Positions 48,878-57,013 of a stretch of 64,000 bases of DNA are shown here, one piece after another. This DNA is from Streptomyces sp. NBC_00704 (lineage in GTDB: Bacteria; Actinomycetota; Actinomycetes; Streptomycetales; Streptomycetaceae). Position numbers and translations under genes: made by a program. Location of the stretch: the NCBI RefSeq assembly GCF_036226605.1, contig NZ_CP109000.1, forward strand, positions 6,444,501 through 6,508,500. Direction: 5' to 3'. Each line of letters opens with the position of its first letter. Position 1 is the first letter of the stretch. Under the pieces are notes generated by a model. The model ran no database searches. It was not told where the DNA came from and saw only the letters and a program-made list of their open reading frames with translations.

Positions 48878-50368
48878 TCAGGTGGTGGGCACGAGGCGCC
48901 ACTGCTGGCAGGTGTTGTTCAGCCAGGTCCACTGCCGTACGTCCACGCCGTTGGCGGTGCCGCAGTCCGCCACGTCGGCGACCTTCCCGCTGTTCTCGCC
49001 GACGAGGCGGACGTAGTCGCCGCTCGCGGTGAAGACGAGCCGGAAGCGCTGGCACCTGTTGTTCAGCCACGACCACTGGCGCAGGTCCGCGCCGTCCGCG
49101 GTGGAGCAGTCGGCGGTGTCCATCACCCCGCCGGTGGCCACGTTCACCAGCCGGCTGGTGTCGTCGCCCTGGTCCTCGATCCGCCACTTCTGGTTGGCCC
49201 CGCCGTTGCAGGTCCACTGGAGGATGTTCGCGCCGTTGGCGGCCGAACCGCCGGACACGTCGAGGCACTTGCCGCTGTTGCGGTTGACGAGGGTGTACGA
49301 CGTCGGGGTCGTCGCCGTCTCGCCGGACGGGCCGGGCAGCGTCGTGCCGAGCGCGACCGGGGTGCCGAAGTTCGGCGTGCCGTCGGCGTTCCAGGTGAAC
49401 TTCTGGGCGCGGGTGGTGCGTCCGTTGCCGCAGCCGCCGCTCGCGGAGGAGTTGGCGTGGTAGACGATCCAGTTCTCGGTGCCGTCGGGCGAGGTGAAGA
49501 AGCCGTTGTGGCCGGGTCCGTAGACGCCGTTCGCGTCGTTGCGCTGGAACACGGGCGTCTGCTTCTTGGTCCAGGACGCCGGGCTGAGCGGGTCGGAGCC
49601 GGTCAGTTCCAGCAGGCCGAGCTTGTAGTCCGCCGTCTGGCAGTAACTCGCGGAGAACGTGAGGAACGTGCGTCCGCCGTGGTAGAGCGGCTCGGGCCCC
49701 TCGTTGACCGCCGCGCCCGAGGTCTCCCAGCTCAGCGTGGGGCTGGAGATGACCGTGAAGGCGCTGCTCGCCAGCGTGTACGGGTTGCTCATCGGCGCGA
49801 TGACCAGGCTCTGCCTGCTGCCGTTCACGGAGCCGCTGCCCACGAGGTACAGGTTGCCGTTCGCCTGGAGCACGCTCGCGTCGATCAGCCAGCCGCCGGG
49901 GTCGAGGTTGGAGCCGGTGAGCGTCCCCTTGTGGGTGTACGGGCCCAGGGGGTCGGCGCCCGCGCTCTCCAGGACCTGGGTGCGCTGGAGGTCGCAGCAG
50001 GCGGCGCCGCTCGGCGCGGCCGAGTAGTACAGGTACCAGTGGCCGTTGAACTGGTGGATCTCCGGCGCCCAGATGTTGTTGTTGCGGGTCGCGGTGGTGT
50101 CCGACCAGACCTGCACGGTGGGCGCGGTGGCGAGCCCGGCCAGCGTGGGCGACTTGCGCATGCCGAGGACGCCGGTGAACGTCGTGGTGATCAGGTAGTA
50201 GTCGCCGTTGTAGTACTCCAGCCAGGGGTCGGCGCCCTTGGCCGACTTCAGCGGGTTGGCGTACGGGCGGCCGTCGGCCGCGGACACCGGCTGGGTGGCC
50301 GCCACCAGGGCGACGAGGAGGGCCAGCACGCAGACGAGCAGAGATCTGCGGCGGTGGATCCGAGGCAT
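48878..50368 (-). CDS. Secreted GH43 enzyme with ricin-type CBM13
   Basis: 496 aa. Signal peptide RRRSLLVCVLALLVALVAATQPVSA. The GH43 catalytic residues are in SAKGADPWLEYYNG, GGWLIDASVL and AAVNEGPEPLY. After about residue 355 follows a CBM13 beta-trefoil of three repeats, each with a QW motif (QKWRIED, QRFRLVF, QQWRLVP). GH43 members with this plan are arabinofuranosidases or beta-xylosidases; the CBM13 suggests xylan or arabinoxylan binding. First gene of a two-gene hemicellulose unit, with an operator-like inverted repeat 37 bases upstream of its start. Confidence 0.9.
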   Translation of the reverse strand: MPRIHRRRSLLVCVLALLVALVAATQPVSAADGRPYANPLKSAKGADPWLEYYNGDYYLITTTFTGVLGMRKSPTLAGLATAPTVQVWSDTTATRNNNIWAPEIHQFNGHWYLYYSAAPSGAACCDLQRTQVLESAGADPLGPYTHKGTLTGSNLDPGGWLIDASVLQANGNLYLVGSGSVNGSRQSLVIAPMSNPYTLASSAFTVISSPTLSWETSGAAVNEGPEPLYHGGRTFLTFSASYCQTADYKLGLLELTGSDPLSPASWTKKQTPVFQRNDANGVYGPGHNGFFTSPDGTENWIVYHANSSASGGCGNGRTTRAQKFTWNADGTPNFGTPVALGTTLPGPSGETATTPTSYTLVNRNSGKCLDVSGGSAANGANILQWTCNGGANQKWRIEDQGDDTSRLVNVATGGVMDTADCSTADGADLRQWSWLNNRCQRFRLVFTASGDYVRLVGENSGKVADVADCGTANGVDVRQWTWLNNTCQQWRLVPTT

Positions 50369-50404
50369 ACGGGACCGTCCCTTGTCCGTGAAGCAGCCTG
50401 TCCA

Positions 50405-50428
50405 CCATGTTCGTTATTTCGAACATGG
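50405..50428 (-). promoter_or_regulatory. Operator-like palindrome upstream of the GH43 genes
   Basis: ccatgttcg (50405-50413) and cgaacatgg (50420-50428) form a perfect 9-base inverted repeat with a 6-base spacer; a third ttcg half-site follows at 50429-50433. LacI- and GntR-type sugar repressors use sites of this shape. No regulator gene is adjacent. Confidence 0.6.
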
Positions 50429-50577
50429 TTCGTAACTTCGGCCAGAAGATAAGCGGCGGGCAAGTCGGCGTCAATGGTTTGGACAGCGGGGCGACGCGCC
50501 GGGGCGCCCGGTCCGGTCCGTGGACCGGGCCGAGCGCCCCGGGTGTGCGGTGCTCTCGTCGTGCGGGTGTCGTGGGA

Positions 50578-52800
50578 TCAGACGAGGTCGAACCGGTCCA
50601 GCTCGCTGACCTTGACCCACGCGGCGACGAAGTCCTTCACGAACTTCTCCTTCGCGTCGTCGCTCGCGTAGACCTCGGCCAGCGCGCGCAGCTCGGAGTT
50701 CGAGCCGAAGACCAGGTCGGCGCGGGTGCCGGTCCACTTGACCTCGCCGGTGGCGGCGTCGCGGCCCTCGAAGAGGGTCTGGTCCGACGACGTCGACGAC
50801 CAGGTCGTGCCGAGGTCGAGCAGGTTGACGAAGAAGTCGTTCGTCAGCTTGCCGGGGGTCTCGGTGAAGACGCCGTGCGAGGACTGGCCGTGGTTGGCGC
50901 CCAGCACGCGCAGGCCGCCGACCAGGACGGTCGTCTCGGGCGCGCTCAGGTCGAGCAGGTTCGCCCTGTCGAGCAGCAGGAACTCGGCCGGCAGGCGGTT
51001 GCCCTTGCCGAGGTAGTTGCGGAACCCGTCGGCGGTCGGCTCGAGCGCGGCGAACGACTCGACGTCCGTCTGCTCCTGCGAGGCGTCCACCCGGCCCGGC
51101 GTGAAGGGGACCTCCACGTCGTGGCCCGCGTCCCTGGCGGCCTTCTCGACGGCGGCCGCGCCGCCCAGGACGATCAGGTCGGCCAGCGAGACCTTCTTCG
51201 CGCCGGCGTTGAACTCGGCCTGCACACCCTCCAGGACGCGCAGCACCTGCGCCAGCTCGTCCGGGTTGTTGACCTCCCAGCCGCGCTGCGGCTCCAGGCG
51301 GATGCGGGCGCCGTTGGCGCCGCCGCGCTTGTCGCTGCCGCGGAAGGAGGACGCCGACGCCCACGCCGTGGACACCAGCTGAGAGACGGTCAGTCCCGAG
51401 TCGAGCAGCTTGGCCTTGAGGGCCGCGATGTCCTCGGCGCCGATGACCTCGCCCTCGGCCTGCGGCAGCGGGTCCTGCCACAGCAGCGTCTCCGCCGGGA
51501 CCTCCGGGCCGAGGTACAGCGACTTCGGGCCCAGGTCACGGTGGGTCAGCTTGTACCAGGCGCGGGCGAACGCGTCCGCGAACTGGTCGGGGTTCTCGTG
51601 GAAGCGGCGCGAGATCTGCTCGTAGACCGGGTCGAAGCGCAGCGCCAGGTCGGTGGTGAGCATCGTCGGGGCGTGGCGCTTGGACGGGTCGTGCGCGTCG
51701 GGGACGGTGCCCGCGCCCGCGCCGTCCTTGGCGACCCACTGCTTGGCGCCGGCCGGGCTCTCGGTCAGCTCCCACTCGAAGCCGAAGAGGTTGTCGAAGA
51801 AGCCGTTGCTCCACCGGGTCGGCGTGGAGGTCCAGGTGACCTCCAGACCGCTGGTGATGGTGTCGCCGCCCTTGCCGGTGCCGAAGCTGCTCTTCCAGCC
51901 GAGGCCCTGCTCGGCGAGCGAGGCGGCCTCGGGGTCGTCGCCGACGTGGTCGGCCGGGCCCGCGCCGTGCGTCTTGCCGAAGGTGTGACCGCCCGCGATG
52001 AGCGCGACCGTCTCCTCGTCGTTCATCGCCATCCGGCGGAACGTCTCGCGGATGTCGCGGGCCGAGGCCAGCGGGTCCGGATTGCCGTTGGGGCCCTCGG
52101 GGTTGACGTAGATGAGGCCCATCTGCACGGCGGCGAGCGGGTTCTCCAGCTCGCGGTCGCCGGAGTAGCGCCGGTCGTCGAGCCAGGTGGTCTCGGGACC
52201 CCAGTAGACGTCCTCGTCGGCCTCCCAGACGTCCACGCGGCCGCCGGCGAAGCCGAAGGTCTCGAAGCCCATCTGCTCCAGGGCCACGTTGCCGGTGAGG
52301 ATCATGAGGTCGGCCCAGGAGATGGACTGGCCGTACTTCTTCTTGACCGGCCACAGCAGACGGCGGGCCTTGTCCAGGTTGGCGTTGTCCGGCCAGCTGT
52401 TGAGGGGCGCGAAGCGCTGCTGGCCGGCGCCGGCGCCGCCGCGGCCGTCGCTGATGCGGTAGGTGCCCGCGCTGTGCCAGGCCATGCGGATCATCAGCGG
52501 GCCGTAGTTGCCGAAGTCGGCCGGCCACCAGTCCTGCGAGGTGGTGAGCACCTCGGCGATGTCCGCCTTCACGGCGGCGAGGTCGAGCGCCTCGAACGCC
52601 GCGGCGTAGTCGAAGTCCTCGCCGAGCGGGTTCGCCACGGCCGGGTTCTTCGCCAGGATCTTCACGTTCAGCCGCTCCGGCCACCACTGGCGGTTGCCGC
52701 CGCCCTGGGTCGGGTGCAGGGCGCGGTCGTGCGCCACCGGGCAGCCACCTGCCTCCGCCGCCTTCGGCTCGGTCACGATCGCGTCATGGTTCTCGGTCAT
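50578..52800 (-). CDS. katG: Catalase-peroxidase (KatG/CpeB)
   Basis: 740 aa bifunctional haem enzyme. The distal site is MIRMAWHSAGTYR (Arg, Trp, His) and the proximal His is in LIAGGHTFGKTHGAG. The MGLIYVNPEGP segment holds the Tyr of the Met-Tyr-Trp crosslink needed for catalase activity. A second, haem-less peroxidase domain fills the C-terminal half. It removes H2O2 and peroxides in the cytoplasm. ATG 52800 has agaagga upstream; a start at 52830 adds ten residues. The Fur-family gene lies 67 bases upstream on the same strand, the usual furA-katG pair. Confidence 0.96.
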   Translation of the reverse strand: MTENHDAIVTEPKAAEAGGCPVAHDRALHPTQGGGNRQWWPERLNVKILAKNPAVANPLGEDFDYAAAFEALDLAAVKADIAEVLTTSQDWWPADFGNYGPLMIRMAWHSAGTYRISDGRGGAGAGQQRFAPLNSWPDNANLDKARRLLWPVKKKYGQSISWADLMILTGNVALEQMGFETFGFAGGRVDVWEADEDVYWGPETTWLDDRRYSGDRELENPLAAVQMGLIYVNPEGPNGNPDPLASARDIRETFRRMAMNDEETVALIAGGHTFGKTHGAGPADHVGDDPEAASLAEQGLGWKSSFGTGKGGDTITSGLEVTWTSTPTRWSNGFFDNLFGFEWELTESPAGAKQWVAKDGAGAGTVPDAHDPSKRHAPTMLTTDLALRFDPVYEQISRRFHENPDQFADAFARAWYKLTHRDLGPKSLYLGPEVPAETLLWQDPLPQAEGEVIGAEDIAALKAKLLDSGLTVSQLVSTAWASASSFRGSDKRGGANGARIRLEPQRGWEVNNPDELAQVLRVLEGVQAEFNAGAKKVSLADLIVLGGAAAVEKAARDAGHDVEVPFTPGRVDASQEQTDVESFAALEPTADGFRNYLGKGNRLPAEFLLLDRANLLDLSAPETTVLVGGLRVLGANHGQSSHGVFTETPGKLTNDFFVNLLDLGTTWSSTSSDQTLFEGRDAATGEVKWTGTRADLVFGSNSELRALAEVYASDDAKEKFVKDFVAAWVKVSELDRFDLV

Positions 52801-52867
52801 GGGGGAATCCTTCTGGACTGGTCGGATCACATGCTCACGAAACCGCAGGTCGAGGCGCTGCGGGTGG

Positions 52868-53302
52868 TCAGGTGCGGGCGGTCGAACAGTCGGGGCACAG
52901 GCCCCAGTAGATGACCTCGGCCTCGTCTATGGCGAAGCCGCGGTCGTCGACGGCGGTCAGGCAGGGGGCGTGGCCGACCGCGCAGTCGACGTCGGCGACG
53001 ACGCCGCACGAGCGGCACACGAGGTGGTGGTGGTTGTCGCCCACGCGGCCCTCGAACCGGGCCGGACTGCCCGGCGGCTCCAGGCGGCGCACCAGGCCGG
53101 CCGAGGTCAGCGCGTGCAGGGCCTCGTACACGGCCTGCACGGAGATGTGGCCCACGCGGCCGCGGACGCCGGAGGCGATCGCCTCGACGTCCAGGTGATC
53201 GCCTTCGCGGACGGTCTCGAGCAGCGCGACCCGGGCGGCCGTCACCCGCAGGCCGGCACCGCGCAGCTCCTCGGCGGTGGTCGGAGTACGGGGGGCTGTC
53301 AT
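52868..53302 (-). CDS. furA: Fur family redox regulator (FurA/FurS type)
   Basis: 144 aa. N-terminal winged HTH (LRVTAARVALLETVREGDHLD, then ISVQAVYEALHALTSAGLVRR). The dimerisation domain has HHHLVCRSCGVVADVD and a second CPDC pair, giving a structural zinc site. In Streptomyces such proteins repress themselves and the catalase-peroxidase, and are released when thiols oxidise under peroxide. The start ATG 53302 is preferred over 53338, which lies inside the putative operator. Direct repeats just upstream may be its binding site. Confidence 0.93.
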   Translation of the reverse strand: MTAPRTPTTAEELRGAGLRVTAARVALLETVREGDHLDVEAIASGVRGRVGHISVQAVYEALHALTSAGLVRRLEPPGSPARFEGRVGDNHHHLVCRSCGVVADVDCAVGHAPCLTAVDDRGFAIDEAEVIYWGLCPDCSTART

Positions 53303-53325
53303 GACGTCGAACCTACGGCATAAAC

Positions 53326-53353
53326 ACGAACGATTCAATAAAACGAACGATGC
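53326..53353 (-). promoter_or_regulatory. Direct repeat acgaacgatKc upstream of furA, candidate autoregulatory site
   Basis: acgaacgattc (53326-53336) and acgaacgatgc (53343-53353) are spaced 17 bases apart in an A/T-rich stretch, 24 bases before the furA start. This overlaps the likely promoter and fits FurA autorepression; direct binding is not shown. Confidence 0.55.
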
Positions 53354-53405
53354 AAGTCTGGAGAACGCCGCGCGCCGCCGCGCACCGGGCCGTTCACCCC
53401 GCCCT

Positions 53406-54635
53406 TCACCCGGCCGTGCGCGGGGACGCCGGGCGCAGGAACGAGGACAGCCCGTCGAGGAGCCGGTCGACGTCCCCGGCGTCGTTGTACGGCGCGAGCC
53501 CCACCCGCAGCGACGGGTCCGGCAGCTTCAGCGCCGCGAAGACCTCGTGGGCGTAGAACGAGCCCGCCGGGGCCACCACGCCCCGCGCCGCCAGATGCGC
53601 CTGCGCCTCCCGGGCGTCCCGGCCCTCCAGGGTCATCAGAAGCGTGGGCGTGCGGTCCGCCGCCTTCGAGTGGACGGTGACGTCGTCGCCCAGCGCCCGC
53701 AGCCCCTCCTCGATCCCGGCGCGCAGCGCGTTCTCGTGCTCGTGCAGGGACTCCAGCGAGCGCCGCAGCCGCTCCCTGCGGGGCGCGTCCGGCGCACCGC
53801 CGTCCAGGTCCGCCAGGAAGTCCACCGCGGCCGTTGCGCCCGCCAGCACCTCGTAGGGCAGCGTCCCGAACTCGAAGCGCTCCGGCACGGCGTCGCTGGA
53901 GGGCAGCAGCTTGTCCGGCGCGAGGGCCTCCAGGACGTCCGGCGACCCGGCGAGCACACCGCAGTGCGGCCCGAGGAACTTGTACGGCGAGCAGACGAAC
54001 AGGTCGGCGCCCAGCGCCCGCACGTCCACGAGGCGGTGCGCGGCGTAGTGCACCCCGTCCACGTGGACCAGCGCGCCGGCCTCGTGCGCCCGGTCGGCGA
54101 TCCGGCGCACCGGCACCACGGAGCCCAGCACGTTCGAGGCCGCCGTCACCGCGACCAGCCGCGTCCGGGACGACAGCGCCCGCTCGTAGGAGCCGAGGTC
54201 CAGTTCCGTGGTCGCCTCGTCGATCTCGATCCAGCGCACGGTCACCCCGGCGCGCTCCGCCGCCTGGATCCACGGGCGCACGTTCGCGTCGTGGTCCAGC
54301 CGGCTCAGGACGATCTCGTCGCCCGGCCGCCAGGTCTTGGCCAGGTGCCGTGAGAAGTCGTAGGTGAGCTGCGTGGCGCTGCGCCCGTGCACGACGCCGT
54401 TCGCGGGCGCCCCCAGCAGATCCGCGTAGGCGGCCCGGAACCCGGCGACCGCCGACTCGGCGTTGCGCTCGGAGGCGCTGACCGTGCCGCGGTTGGACAG
54501 CGGCCCGGTCATGGTCCGGGCGATCGCCTCGGCGACCGGCGCGGGCGTCTGCGTCCCGCCCGGCCCGTCGAAGAAGGCGAACCCGTGGGCGAGGGAGGGG
54601 AAGTGGGACCGGAGGGCGACGACGTCGATGGGCAT
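53406..54635 (-). CDS. Cysteine desulfurase-like PLP enzyme (aminotransferase class V)
   Basis: 409 aa fold-type I PLP enzyme. FFDGPGGTQTP near the N-terminus, VHVDGVHYAAHRLVDV (Asp/His at the pyridine ring) and FVCSPYKFLGPHCG (Lys forming the Schiff base) are visible. This is the cysteine-desulfurase-like subfamily without the mobile-loop Cys of IscS, so sulfur transfer is not assured. It may be a racemase-like or lyase enzyme. It follows furA on the same strand, 103 bases away, but probably separately; the divergent neighbour is the cobalamin riboswitch. Confidence 0.85.
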   Translation of the reverse strand: MPIDVVALRSHFPSLAHGFAFFDGPGGTQTPAPVAEAIARTMTGPLSNRGTVSASERNAESAVAGFRAAYADLLGAPANGVVHGRSATQLTYDFSRHLAKTWRPGDEIVLSRLDHDANVRPWIQAAERAGVTVRWIEIDEATTELDLGSYERALSSRTRLVAVTAASNVLGSVVPVRRIADRAHEAGALVHVDGVHYAAHRLVDVRALGADLFVCSPYKFLGPHCGVLAGSPDVLEALAPDKLLPSSDAVPERFEFGTLPYEVLAGATAAVDFLADLDGGAPDAPRRERLRRSLESLHEHENALRAGIEEGLRALGDDVTVHSKAADRTPTLLMTLEGRDAREAQAHLAARGVVAPAGSFYAHEVFAALKLPDPSLRVGLAPYNDAGDVDRLLDGLSSFLRPASPRTAG

Positions 54636-54819
54636 GGCCCCGACTCTGGCACCGGTCGCGCCGCCCCACCAGTGGATCGCGCCGCGGGCCGGCGCCGCCG
54701 CGGCCTGCGCGCCCGGCGCCGACGCGTGATCCGGGCCACCCGGCGGCCGAGAACACCGTCACGCCAGGTGATGCGCTATTGGCCATGGACGCGACACACG
54801 GTACCGTCGCTCTGATATC

Positions 54820-54976
54820 GACGACGGAAGTCACGGAAGCCGGTGGGAATCCGGCACGGTCGCGCCACTGTGATCGGTGCGCCGCCCCGCAAGGGCGCGC
54901 ATCGCGAGTCAGACCCGGGGCCGTCGTCCTGTGCACCACCGAGATGGGACGCGAACTCCCAGAGGAGGCCCTGCCC
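54820..54976 (+). ncRNA. Cobalamin riboswitch controlling cbtBA
   Basis: The aptamer closes with a P1 stem gacgacgg (54820-54827) and ccgtcgtc (54921-54928). Inside are the characteristic segments ggaagccggtgggaatccgg (54835-54854), the B12 box gccactg (54864-54870) and gagtcagac (54906-54914). A short hairpin tggga/tccca (54945-54961) lies next to the agaggagg ribosome site of cbtB. Binding of adenosylcobalamin should therefore block translation of the cobalt transporter genes. The layout is that of a translational riboswitch. Confidence 0.93.
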
Positions 54977-55198
54977 ATGGCGCAGCATGTCGCCCAGCCG
55001 ACCGCCACCAGCCCTGTCGTACCCGCCAAGCTGCCGCTGAGGGACATCGCCCCCTGGGCCGTCTTCTTCGGCGTCCTGATGCTGGTCCTGCTCTACTTCG
55101 TCGGCGCCGAGCAGGGCGCCACGGCCGTGGTCTCCGGCGAGGGCGTCCACGAGTGGGTGCACGACGCCCGTCACCTGCTCGGCTTCCCCTGCCACTGA
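54977..55198 (+). CDS. cbtB: Cobalt transporter subunit CbtB
   Basis: 73 aa. One transmembrane helix (WAVFFGVLMLVLLYFVGAEQG) is followed by a His-rich periplasmic-side tail, VHEWVHDARHLLGFPCH, typical of CbtB and likely to bind cobalt. CbtAB is a predicted B12-regulated cobalt transporter. ATG 54977 lies 7 bases after gaggagg. It is under the riboswitch and 19 bases upstream of cbtA. Confidence 0.92.
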   Translation: MAQHVAQPTATSPVVPAKLPLRDIAPWAVFFGVLMLVLLYFVGAEQGATAVVSGEGVHEWVHDARHLLGFPCH

Positions 55199-55217
55199 CA
55201 AGGGGCGCCGCACCCGC

Positions 55218-55982
55218 ATGAATTCCGCAACGGTAAGAAACCTGCTCGTCCGGGGCATGCTCGCCGGCCTCGGGGCCGGCGTGCTCGCCCTGGTGGTGGC
55301 GTACTTCCTCGGTGAGCCGAGCGTCGACAGCGCGATCGGCTTCGAGGAGTCCCACGCCCCCGCGCACGAGCACGAGGTCGAACTCGTCTCCCGCAGCCTG
55401 CAGTCCACCGCCGGTCTGGCCACCGGCGTCCTGGTCTACGGGGTGGCCTTCGGCGGCATCGCCGCCATGGCCTACTGCTTCGCCCTGGGCCGCGTCGGAC
55501 GCTTCGGCCCCCGGGCCACGGCGCTGCTGCTGTCCGGGGCCGCACTGCTCACCGTGTACGTCGTGCCCTTCCTCAAGTACCCGGCCAACCCGCCCGCCGT
55601 CGGCGACCACGACACGATCGCCAAGCGCACCACCCTGTACTTCCTGATGATGGTGCTCGGCGTGCTCCTGGCGATCGCCGCGGTCATCGCCGGCAAGCGG
55701 CTCGCGCCGAGACTCGGCAACTGGAACGCCACGGTGGTGTCCGTGGCCGGCTTCGTCGTCGTGATCGGCCTGGCGTACGGGTTCCTGCCCGCCGTCAACG
55801 AGGTGCCGGCGGACTTCCCGGCCACGCTGCTGTGGCGGTTCCGCCTCTCGTCGCTCGCCATGCAGGCGACGATGTGGGCGGCGTTCGGCCTCGCCTTCGG
55901 CGAACTGGCCGAGCGGCTGCTGAATCCCCGCCCGGCGACGAGGCCCGCGGGCACGACCACGACGGCCGCCGCCCCCAACTGA
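55218..55982 (+). CDS. cbtA: Cobalt transporter subunit CbtA
   Basis: 254 aa with about six transmembrane helices, starting VRGMLAGLGAGVLALVVAYFLGEP. The conserved His-rich loop SHAPAHEHEVELVSR follows the first helix, and KYPANPPAVGD lies in the centre, both family hallmarks. It works with CbtB in cobalt uptake for cobalamin synthesis. A terminator hairpin follows its stop. Confidence 0.92.
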   Translation: MNSATVRNLLVRGMLAGLGAGVLALVVAYFLGEPSVDSAIGFEESHAPAHEHEVELVSRSLQSTAGLATGVLVYGVAFGGIAAMAYCFALGRVGRFGPRATALLLSGAALLTVYVVPFLKYPANPPAVGDHDTIAKRTTLYFLMMVLGVLLAIAAVIAGKRLAPRLGNWNATVVSVAGFVVVIGLAYGFLPAVNEVPADFPATLLWRFRLSSLAMQATMWAAFGLAFGELAERLLNPRPATRPAGTTTTAAAPN

Positions 55983-56019
55983 CCTGTCCGCAAGGCGGGT
56001 CGACCGGTACCGGCACGAC

Positions 56020-56053
56020 GAGAGGGCTCCTGGGACCACCCGGGGGCCCTCTC
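56020..56053. terminator. Hairpin terminator after cbtA
   Basis: 56020-56034 (gagagggctcctggg) pairs with 56039-56053 (cccgggggccctctc) over 15 bases, with two G-U pairs and a 4-base loop. It separates cbtA from the convergent phosphatase-like gene. Confidence 0.8.
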
Positions 56054-56132
56054 TCGACGGCGGACGGCGACGACGACGGCCCGCCCCCGGGAACCCCCTC
56101 CGCCCGCCCCTCCGACGGCCGATGACGCGGCG

Positions 56133-56768
56133 TCACGCCCCGTCGGGACAGGCCTCGTCCGGTCGCAGGGGCTCTCCGGTCCGCAGGTTCCAGCGGCCGT
56201 CGCGCCCGCTGAGCGAGGTGGCCGTGAGCGGCGGCACGTCGAGCCGCCAGAAGGCCGTCACGGGCGTCCCCAGCACATGGACGACGGCCGCCCGCACGAT
56301 CTCCGGCTCGACCACCGCGAGGGTGCGGCCCTCCCGCGACGACGACTCCAGCCAGCGGGCCACCCGCGCGCACAGGTCCTCGACGGACTCCCCGCCGTGC
56401 GGCGCGCAACCGGGATCGGCGAGCCAGCGCGCCACCGCCTCCGGCTCGGCCGCGCCCACCTCGGCGAGGGTCAGCCCCCGCCAGCGCCCCACGTCCAGCC
56501 CGGCCAACTCCACCGGCTCCACCGGCTCGACTGGTTTCGCGGCAGCCGGGGAACCGGCCGCCCGTTCCGGGGCGAGGCCCAGCGCGGCGGCCGTCTCCCG
56601 GCAGCGCACGGTGGGAGACGTCACGACCCGCCCGCCCGTGGGCAGCGCGCCGGCCGCCGCGCGGGCGCGGGCCGCCCCGGCGTCGTCGATCGGGGCTCCG
56701 TCGTCGAAACGGGCCAGTCGCAGCGACGCGTTCATGGCGGGCGAGACGAAGGTGACACGGCTCGTCAC
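56133..56768 (-). CDS. Histidine-phosphatase-like protein lacking the catalytic histidines
   Basis: 211 aa of the phosphoglycerate mutase/CobC-like fold. SPTVRCRETAAALGL and PHGGESVEDLCARV match conserved segments. However, the N-terminal RHG motif is replaced (VTFVSPAMNASLR) and the second His, normally in a GHGG-like strand, is replaced by VVEPEIVRAAVV. It is therefore probably catalytically inactive. Similar proteins occur next to CbtAB in actinomycetes, to my knowledge. GTG 56768 has a strong ggaggag upstream; the longer open frame starting at 56948 is Arg/Ala-rich and non-conserved. Confidence 0.8.
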   Translation of the reverse strand: MTSRVTFVSPAMNASLRLARFDDGAPIDDAGAARARAAAGALPTGGRVVTSPTVRCRETAAALGLAPERAAGSPAAAKPVEPVEPVELAGLDVGRWRGLTLAEVGAAEPEAVARWLADPGCAPHGGESVEDLCARVARWLESSSREGRTLAVVEPEIVRAAVVHVLGTPVTAFWRLDVPPLTATSLSGRDGRWNLRTGEPLRPDEACPDGA

Positions 56769-57013
56769 GTGATGCTCCTCCACAGGCGCGCGGTTCGCCG
56801 GCCTCCGTGCCGAGAACTTCGCGGTCGGCGGTCGGCGGTCGATCGCCGTGCGGGCAGCGGCCGTTCGGGCGTCGGCCGCCCGGCGTCCTGGCCGCGGCCC
56901 CCGACGCGCGCCCGCGGATGCGTACACGGGTGCGACCGGCGTCGGCAAGCTACCACAGGGGCGCGGCGCGCAGGCCGGGCGGCGGGACGGGGCCCGCCGC
57001 CCGGCGGCGCGGT

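Noticed and set aside
53406..54635. Calling the PLP enzyme IscS/SufS
   Set aside because: The catalytic mobile-loop Cys is not evident and no Fe-S assembly genes are adjacent; only a cysteine-desulfurase-like family assignment is safe.
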